Shown here piece after piece: positions 58,412 to 64,000 of a stretch of 64,000 nucleotides of DNA. The notes under the pieces are model-generated. The model made no database searches, had not been told where the DNA came from, and worked only from the letters and a program-made list of their open reading frames with translations. The stretch lies in the NCBI GenBank assembly GCA_927417275.1, contig CAKMJV010000006.1, positions 152,114 through 216,113 on the forward strand. The letters run 5' to 3'. The DNA is from an uncultured Clostridia bacterium (GTDB taxonomy: Bacteria; Bacillota; Clostridia; Peptostreptococcales; Acidaminobacteraceae). Made by a program: the position numbers and the translations under genes. The number at the start of each line of letters is the position of its first letter. Position 1 is the stretch's first letter.

Positions 58412-60431
58412 ATTCAACCATCGCCTCAAGCTCATCTACCAATCCCTTATAATAATCAAAGAACCCTTCGATCCAATCATTATTTTCTAATGTGACGCCA
58501 AGTTTATTAAGGGCATCTTCTGGCGATAATGTTGAGCCTAAACTCAAAAACGTCTTATACATCTCTGGTGTAATTTCACCCGCTTCGAATTTAGAATAAA
58601 TGTCATATGCAAGTGCGATACTTGTCGAGTATGAATACACATAAAATCCATAGTATAAATGGGGCACTTGCATCCAATAGGAACTGCTTTTTTCATACAT
58701 AAATTCTTCTAAGAAATCACCATAATACTTTATCTCTAAAGCACCATATAGGCGATTCAAATCGTCTGCTGTTAACAACTCACCATTGCTGATACGTAAA
58801 TGAATATCATACTGAAACTCAGCGAGTAATGTTTGAAAAAAGAAGGTGTTTTCAATCAAATCGATTTCATTTAATAGGTACATAAGTCGCTCGTCATCTG
58901 TGGTGGCTTGTTTTTTAAGGTACTCCGAAAGTACGATTTCATTATGGGTCGATGGAATCTCAGCAGTAAAATTTTGTGGCGTCCAGTCTACACCAGGAAC
59001 ATTTTTTTGAGACAATGTATAATTTGCAACGTGCCCATACTCATGCGTCAATGTGAATAGGTCATCTAAACTGCCTCCATAACTCATAATCATATAAGGA
59101 TGAACGGCTTTTATACCTGATACATAAGCGCCTGCTTCTTTATATGGCCCCGCCACTAAATCAAACCAACGGTTATTTGCAGCAAACTCAAAATCCCTTG
59201 CATAAGTATCCCCATAAAACGCATAACTGTCCTTAAGCAACTTATAGGCATTTTCTATTGGATATACATCCACCGAATTGATCCATAATTGATGCTCATC
59301 TTTAATCCGTTGGCTTCTTTGGAAGGTTTCTAAATGCACCTCCGTGGAATTTATTAAATCCAAGTATACCTGCGGGCTCACTTTAGCACCACTTAAGCCA
59401 TAAGATAAAAAATCATCATAATTATAAATTTTGGCTAGCGCAATGTTTTTTTTGACCTCACTCACCAACAACTCTGCCAGCGCATTTTGGTTTTGTCGTT
59501 CAACCATTATAGCATACTCAAACAATGAAGGGGCGATATCTGAGTCTCTTCTTAACTGATTTAATTGTTTCTCATTTTCAAAATCTATAATGGTGCCATC
59601 TTCAAGTGCATAATAGGGAAAATATGGATCTAGAACCGTAATTTTATCCCAAACATTCTTCGGTGTATTCAATAGACCCGTCAAGGTTGCCACAATTTCT
59701 TCCGATTCTTTAGAAAGCATATGTGCTTTATATTCAAAGAAACTTTCAACTTCCCTTTCTAAAGTCTCCACAGACATCCCTTCATAATTCAGTATCTCTC
59801 TAATCGTCGACTCATCATGTGAAGCCAATTCTGGTAAATAAAAAGCAGTGGTTTCATTGAACAACTGAGAAAGCCTTTCGCCAGTATTCACATAGCTTTG
59901 GTACGTACTGTTTGACGCATCAATAGATTTCGCGAAATTGCCATACCAATAAATTTTCTCCAAAATCCACTGCGCTTCCTCATAAGTCTTAACAAACTGC
60001 TTCCAAACCTCGGCTGTGTTTAACTGATCTTCAAAAGCCTCCAACTTGGGTAACAGCGTATCAATCATATAAGCTTCATCTGAGTAAAATTCAGAATCAT
60101 CCTTATAGATATGGGACAAATCCGCAGTAAAACGGGTTAAATCGTCACCAAAAATGGCATATAACTGCTCCTCAGAAACTGGCACACCAACATCGTCTTG
60201 GTCAAAATTCTCCTCAAGAGCCGCCCCAGTAGGTTCAAATGGCAAGTCCTCTGGTTTATCGAAATCATAGAAAGCCAGGGTCCCCACAAAGAGAACAATC
60301 ACAGCCAGAACCGCCCACCAACCCCTATGCGATCTCTTTATAGGCGCAACAGCGTCCATTTGATCATCAACTTCCTCTTCAAATTCCTCTTCAAACGCCT
60401 CTTCATCATCATCATATTGATTAAAACTCAT
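58410..60431 (-). CDS. Membrane-anchored M3-family metallopeptidase (oligoendopeptidase F-like)
   Basis: 673 residues. Strongly acidic N-terminus (about 1-30), one membrane helix (about 37-58, WWAVLAVIVLFVGTLAFYDF), then a PepF-like zinc peptidase. The zinc motif HEYGH is at about 461-465 (FTLTHEYGHVANYTL), with a downstream Glu in EIPSTHNEIVLSEYL. PepF proteins are usually soluble cytoplasmic peptidases; here the catalytic domain should lie outside the membrane. AAGGATG lies before the start. REP-like DNA touches both ends of the gene. Confidence 0.9.
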   Translation of the reverse strand: MSFNQYDDDEEAFEEEFEEEVDDQMDAVAPIKRSHRGWWAVLAVIVLFVGTLAFYDFDKPEDLPFEPTGAALEENFDQDDVGVPVSEEQLYAIFGDDLTRFTADLSHIYKDDSEFYSDEAYMIDTLLPKLEAFEDQLNTAEVWKQFVKTYEEAQWILEKIYWYGNFAKSIDASNSTYQSYVNTGERLSQLFNETTAFYLPELASHDESTIREILNYEGMSVETLEREVESFFEYKAHMLSKESEEIVATLTGLLNTPKNVWDKITVLDPYFPYYALEDGTIIDFENEKQLNQLRRDSDIAPSLFEYAIMVERQNQNALAELLVSEVKKNIALAKIYNYDDFLSYGLSGAKVSPQVYLDLINSTEVHLETFQRSQRIKDEHQLWINSVDVYPIENAYKLLKDSYAFYGDTYARDFEFAANNRWFDLVAGPYKEAGAYVSGIKAVHPYMIMSYGGSLDDLFTLTHEYGHVANYTLSQKNVPGVDWTPQNFTAEIPSTHNEIVLSEYLKKQATTDDERLMYLLNEIDLIENTFFFQTLLAEFQYDIHLRISNGELLTADDLNRLYGALEIKYYGDFLEEFMYEKSSSYWMQVPHLYYGFYVYSYSTSIALAYDIYSKFEAGEITPEMYKTFLSLGSTLSPEDALNKLGVTLENNDWIEGFFDYYKGLVDELEAMVE

Positions 60432-60451
60432 GTCGTCACATCCTTATTTTA

Positions 60452-60537
60452 AAATGTCCTGTTCGAAATGTCCCTGTTCGAAATGTCCCTGTTCAAAATG
60501 TCCCTGTTCAAAATGTCCCTGGCAACTTTTTGTTAGT
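60452..60537. repeat. REP-like repeat with tandem array of its first 15 bp
   Basis: Units AAATGTCCTGTTCG (60452), AAATGTCCCTGTTCG (60466), AAATGTCCCTGTTCA (60481) and AAATGTCCCTGTTCA (60496) lead into a full unit at 60511-60537. The array starts 20 bp before the M3 peptidase start codon. Confidence 0.93.
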
Positions 60538-60610
60538 CTAATATAACACTATTATATCATCATCTATTCCCAGATGGAAACTATGGGTGCGTTTTCATCA
60601 AGGCTGTGCG

Positions 60611-60637
60611 TTTTCTCCCTGGCAACTTTTTGTTAGT
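60611..60637. repeat. REP-like repeat, 5'-altered
   Basis: TTTTCTCCCTGGCAACTTTT followed by TGTTAGT, adjacent to the 3' end of the RAYT gene (stop at 60644). Confidence 0.85.
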
Positions 60638-60643
60638 CACCTA

Positions 60644-61468
60644 TTATACGGTTTCTATATCTGTAAGCATTAGTCTTACAGATGATTTCGAGATCTTTAA
60701 GTATGAGGCTATTTCACTTATCGAAAATCCTTCTTTGCTTGCAATTATTGCACAGGCCTTTCTGAGTTGTGCACGCTCAGAAGAATGTAAGTCTGAAAAT
60801 AGTTTTTCGTATTTTTCGCGACTTTCTTGAAAAGTATCCCATATTATAGCGTTTAAGACTTCTTGGTTCGAGTCGAAAGAAATAGCTTTGTTGATATGAC
60901 GAACATCTAAGTCCACATAATTTTGAGCTACTTTGTTTCTCATTAGTTCGTGATAAACTTGAATGCCTTTTTTCATATCCTCTTGTAAATGGTGAAAAAG
61001 TCTTTCCCTTGATAATACAAATGATTTGTTATAAATAATTTCGCTATGTGCACACCATTTATATCGATTGATATCATCAATAATCTTCGCATGGACTGGA
61101 TTATGTGCTATATATAGAATCAATTTTCTAAAATATCTTTCACCATGCACTTCGTAAGACTTAAATGTGGCATCAAAAATGGTACCTGTTCGATTATATT
61201 TTCGATTAAAATAAACGCTATACTTATGATTGATGATTTGCATAATATGGCTGATTGAGACCTCTTCCATTTCAATCAACATATGGTAGTGGTTATCCAT
61301 CAAAACGTAGTATAGCAACATAAAGGGATGTTTTTGCTGAACAGTCTCCACTATTTTCATGAAATAAAGTTTGTCAGCAGCGTTTTCAAAAATAAATGCT
61401 TTGTTATTGCCGCGCTGTATAATGTGATAAACTCCGTTATTAATAAATTTCGTGCGTCTTCTTGGCAT
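60644..61468 (-). CDS. REP-associated tyrosine transposase (Y1/HUH, IS200-like)
   Basis: 274 residues from ATG 61468; GGAGGTG precedes it, and the frame's first ATG at 61483 lies within that site. HUH motif MDNHYHMLIE (about 58-67) and catalytic Tyr near 119 (KLILYIAHNP) identify a single-strand transposase of the RAYT/TnpA-REP family. The C-terminal domain (about 215-270; LRKACAIIASKEGFSISEIA, KISKSSVRLML) is a DnaA-domain-IV-like HTH found in RAYTs. It lies between REP-like repeats (60611-60637; 61531-61638). Intact, probably active. Confidence 0.92.
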   Translation of the reverse strand: MPRRRTKFINNGVYHIIQRGNNKAFIFENAADKLYFMKIVETVQQKHPFMLLYYVLMDNHYHMLIEMEEVSISHIMQIINHKYSVYFNRKYNRTGTIFDATFKSYEVHGERYFRKLILYIAHNPVHAKIIDDINRYKWCAHSEIIYNKSFVLSRERLFHHLQEDMKKGIQVYHELMRNKVAQNYVDLDVRHINKAISFDSNQEVLNAIIWDTFQESREKYEKLFSDLHSSERAQLRKACAIIASKEGFSISEIASYLKISKSSVRLMLTDIETV

Positions 61469-61530
61469 TGTTTTCACCTCCATCTATTTGCTATTATATC
61501 CAATATATGGTAATGTCGCAATAGAAAAAA

Positions 61531-61638
61531 GAATGTCCCTGGCAACTTTTTGCAAGTAACCGATTGATGCAGACATTCATTTCGCTTGTTTTTCAGTTTT
61601 AAGTTATGTCAACTAACAAAAAGTTGCCAGGGACATTC
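61531..61638. repeat. REP-like repeat pair upstream of the RAYT
   Basis: Forward unit GAATGTCCCTGGCAAC…GCAAGT at 61531-61557 and reverse unit at 61612-61638 (…TTGCCAGGGACATTC). Opposite orientations, 54 bp apart, like a BIME. Confidence 0.92.
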
Positions 61639-61658
61639 TTTTATCCAGGGCCATTAGC

Positions 61659-63869
61659 CTATTTCCCCTTCACTTCAAATTTATAGGTGCCTGAACTGGT
61701 GAATTCTCCTGATTTGTCAGTAATCGTAGGATTATCCCCCCATTTTTCTTCGCCCGATTGATCGATACTGTGGTGTTGCAATTTCGAGTAACCAGAGCGC
61801 GTACCTTCCATTTGGATGGCAAAGGTAACATTGCCATCGCTTCCAGAAATAGATACGGTGCCAGAAACATTGTCATCATAAACATAGGATGTTACAAACT
61901 CTTTTGTTTCGCCTTCCATCGCTTCAAGCGGGCTAATTTCTTTACGGTTAAAGGACATAGAAGTCGAAAAAGTAGCGTTTCCGGAAAGTGTACCTGGATC
62001 GATTTTACCTGATAATACGAAGCCGCGAACCTCACTGGTAAATCGGTTGTTGCCACTACCCCCTGAACCCGTTGCGTAATCAAGTTCTACTTTAAAACTG
62101 CCATCTTTTTCGATTTTGATTGCTTCAATGGCTTTAAAAGCAACATCTAGTCCAAACTGTGGCACTTTAGAAGTATCGCCGCTTACATACATAAGCCCCG
62201 ACAAATCATCACCCAATATAATCTCGACAGCGGGTGGCGTCACTTTAAACTCAATAACCCGAATCGGCTCATCACGCTCAATATCTGCCTTGGGCTCGTA
62301 AATTCTAAGTTCATTTGGCGCACCTGCAAGCATATGTGCATAAAGCGTAAACGCTGTACTCAAAGAGCCATCAGACTTAAATTTACCTGTCCAATTTTCA
62401 ACCAAGGCTTGATCGTTAAGCGGTCCAAAACGCACCAAATGATCCGCATACAATTTCTTCTCATCCTTAACTGAAAACTGAATCACTTGGTTAAGATAAG
62501 TGGAAAGCGCTTGGTACTCTTCACGCAACTTGCGTTCATTCTCAAGATTTACTTTCAGTGCGATTTGATTAAACACACCCGGGAGAACATCATTAAATAA
62601 TATTGACCGACGCTCGGCACTTATTTCATTGCGCACAGAGTCGTTTAAGCCCGCTTCACTTGCCGTCCATTTGAAATTCTCACGTGCTTCAGAAACGTAA
62701 TAATCTATTGCCAAACGGTTGCTCCCCGTCCAAAACTCATTACAATGTGCCGTGACAATTCGATCTATTTCGGCCCGAATCTCCGCTTCATTCATAGTCG
62801 GGTTAGAAAAATAAGGATAAAACTGCCTAAACCAATCCGCAGAAGACTTATAGCCATCATTCGATTTTTGATAATAAATCGCGTATGCATCACGATACAT
62901 ACTCGCCCTACCTGTCAACGCCTCGGTACCAAACTTATTAATGGCGTAATCCGTAATCGCCACTGCCGCCATACTCGCTGACAAAACTGAATTACTAAGT
63001 TTTGAAACCACTTTCCCCATAACGTAGGTAAATGAGGCCTTCATACTACCAACCACCGCTTCATGCGTCTTCCCGTTATAAATGTTCGTACCCACTTGAA
63101 CCACAGAAACCAAAAGACCCAAACGGCCAAAACTATCCCCCATGGTTGCTAACACATCATCGCCATAAGCAAGATACCCAGCACTTTGTGCGATATTCCC
63201 CAAAAAATCCGCGCCAAGTTGTAGTGCATCTGCAGCCGCACTTGTTCCAATGTCTACGCACTGACCAGCTGGTACGCCACCAATCGCATATTCCTCCACC
63301 GCTGCTAGGTAATTTTCATCTGAAGACTCACCAAATAAACCTAAAAACTCAATTCTTGCCCGCCTTGTGCCCTCACCCGAAATAGAAAAAACACCATATT
63401 TAGACAAATGGTCCGTATAAATCACCACTGCACCTTGGGCCGCATCGTATATGAAGGGGATTGGCTCCCATGTACCCGTACTTTCGTTTAAATATGCTGC
63501 CCCAGGTATTTCATTTGAACTCAAGGAAAGCGGAATGGTCAGCTCAACCACACCCTCGAACGCCTCAACCCCCTCGAAGTTAAAATCATATACATCCAAT
63601 AAAATTTCACCTGCTTCATCAAGCGGCTGCGCACCTGAAACCTTTGAAATGGTAAGTTTCGTATCTTCCTCTAAAGTAATAGCAGTAGCCGATACCCCCA
63701 CACCATCCATATCAACATTCATATTTTCTGAATTCAATATGCCCTCAAAAATAATATCTGATGTTTGCTTTGGCATTTCAACTGCGTCTTGTTTGCCACA
63801 AGCTACAATCATTGGTACCAGTAAGGTAATCAACAAAACACATGCAATTTTGCGCTTAAACATACTCAT
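61659..63869 (-). CDS. Large predicted lipoprotein
   Basis: 736 residues from ATG 63869 behind GGGAGG. The signal sequence FKRKIACVLLITLLVPMIVA is followed by lipidated Cys24 (lipobox IVAC). The N-terminal region (about 40-170) ends GAVVIYTDHLSKYGVFS, typical of ZU5/Ig-like surface modules. The middle (about 190-500) is helical and unrecognised, and the C-terminal part (about 540-736) is beta-rich with Ser/Gly stretches. Function unknown; cell-surface anchored. REP-like repeats flank it on both sides. Confidence 0.8.
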   Translation of the reverse strand: MSMFKRKIACVLLITLLVPMIVACGKQDAVEMPKQTSDIIFEGILNSENMNVDMDGVGVSATAITLEEDTKLTISKVSGAQPLDEAGEILLDVYDFNFEGVEAFEGVVELTIPLSLSSNEIPGAAYLNESTGTWEPIPFIYDAAQGAVVIYTDHLSKYGVFSISGEGTRRARIEFLGLFGESSDENYLAAVEEYAIGGVPAGQCVDIGTSAAADALQLGADFLGNIAQSAGYLAYGDDVLATMGDSFGRLGLLVSVVQVGTNIYNGKTHEAVVGSMKASFTYVMGKVVSKLSNSVLSASMAAVAITDYAINKFGTEALTGRASMYRDAYAIYYQKSNDGYKSSADWFRQFYPYFSNPTMNEAEIRAEIDRIVTAHCNEFWTGSNRLAIDYYVSEARENFKWTASEAGLNDSVRNEISAERRSILFNDVLPGVFNQIALKVNLENERKLREEYQALSTYLNQVIQFSVKDEKKLYADHLVRFGPLNDQALVENWTGKFKSDGSLSTAFTLYAHMLAGAPNELRIYEPKADIERDEPIRVIEFKVTPPAVEIILGDDLSGLMYVSGDTSKVPQFGLDVAFKAIEAIKIEKDGSFKVELDYATGSGGSGNNRFTSEVRGFVLSGKIDPGTLSGNATFSTSMSFNRKEISPLEAMEGETKEFVTSYVYDDNVSGTVSISGSDGNVTFAIQMEGTRSGYSKLQHHSIDQSGEEKWGDNPTITDKSGEFTSSGTYKFEVKGK

Positions 63870-63978
63870 TTTCTCAACACCTCCCAAATAATCGCCCTTT
63901 ATATGACTAATTATATAGAGTGGATAAAATCAAGTCGATGATTCTAGAGGATTTGGCAATGACAAATGCCTTGGAGAA

Positions 63979-64000
63979 GAATGTCCCTGGCAACTTTTTG
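63979..64000. repeat. REP-like repeat, cut by window end
   Basis: GAATGTCCCTGGCAACTTTT plus TG at the very end, forward orientation. 63870-63978 contains no other recognisable feature. Confidence 0.85.

Noticed and set aside
57324..61638. CRISPR array
   Set aside because: The repeats are irregularly spaced, occur in both orientations, sit at gene ends and accompany a RAYT; there are no spacers or cas genes.

Overview
The window looks like the chromosome of a low-GC, anaerobic Firmicute, most likely a clostridial amino-acid fermenter. Supporting features are NADP-type glutamate dehydrogenase, urocanate hydratase, formate-THF ligase, thiolase, Rex, a small 2[4Fe-4S] ferredoxin, a CIRCE-controlled groESL, a TPP-riboswitch-controlled thiT, and strong purine-rich ribosome binding sites. 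A Fusibacter/Acidaminobacter-like member of the Peptostreptococcales-Tissierellales is only a guess. I found no rRNA, tRNA or CRISPR array.

Layout. 1-2.3 kb: thrS. 2.3-15.7 kb: an accessory region inserted next to the 3' end of guaA. It holds an SLH-domain exported protein, an MqsR-like toxin with an MqsA/Panacea-type antitoxin, a 5'-truncated Panacea gene, an IS256-family element, a DUF3800 gene with an unrecognised partner, a 3.3-kb DDE/AAA transposon apparently splitting a HEPN-like gene, and a decayed phage tape-measure gene. Three copies of a ~120-250 bp repeat with a long hairpin core punctuate this region. One copy abuts guaA, and a second carries what looks like a degenerate guaA 3' end. 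15.7-41 kb: housekeeping genes (guaA, guaB, a heterodimeric ABC exporter, thiT, groESL, an EAL-like/HDOD protein, ogg, a purine permease, a DUF554 protein, fhs, a BTAD-type regulator, hutU, a PucR-type regulator, gdhA, ferredoxin). 41-57 kb: marR-thlA, rex, an ABC-F protein, acpP, a DnaA-box cluster, the tsaE-tsaB-rimI-tsaD operon, an amidohydrolase, tex, prfB with its programmed frameshift, secA and a DUF5317 protein. 57-64 kb: an XRE regulator, a Gin-like 45-residue protein, a membrane-anchored M3 peptidase, a REP-associated (Y1/HUH) transposase and a large lipoprotein, all set among copies of one short REP-like repeat.

How it fits together. guaAB and the adenine/guanine/hypoxanthine-type permease serve guanine nucleotide supply. 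hutU, gdhA and fhs connect histidine/glutamate catabolism with one-carbon metabolism. TsaB/D/E build the t6A tRNA modification. The most noteworthy material is (i) the guaA-linked repeats that bound toxin-antitoxin and defence-like cargo, (ii) six same-strand DnaA boxes between acpP and tsaD, (iii) a REP/RAYT repeat family of at least a dozen copies, some abutting stop codons, and (iv) a perfect 18-bp operator filling the promoter spacer of the toxin-antitoxin operon.
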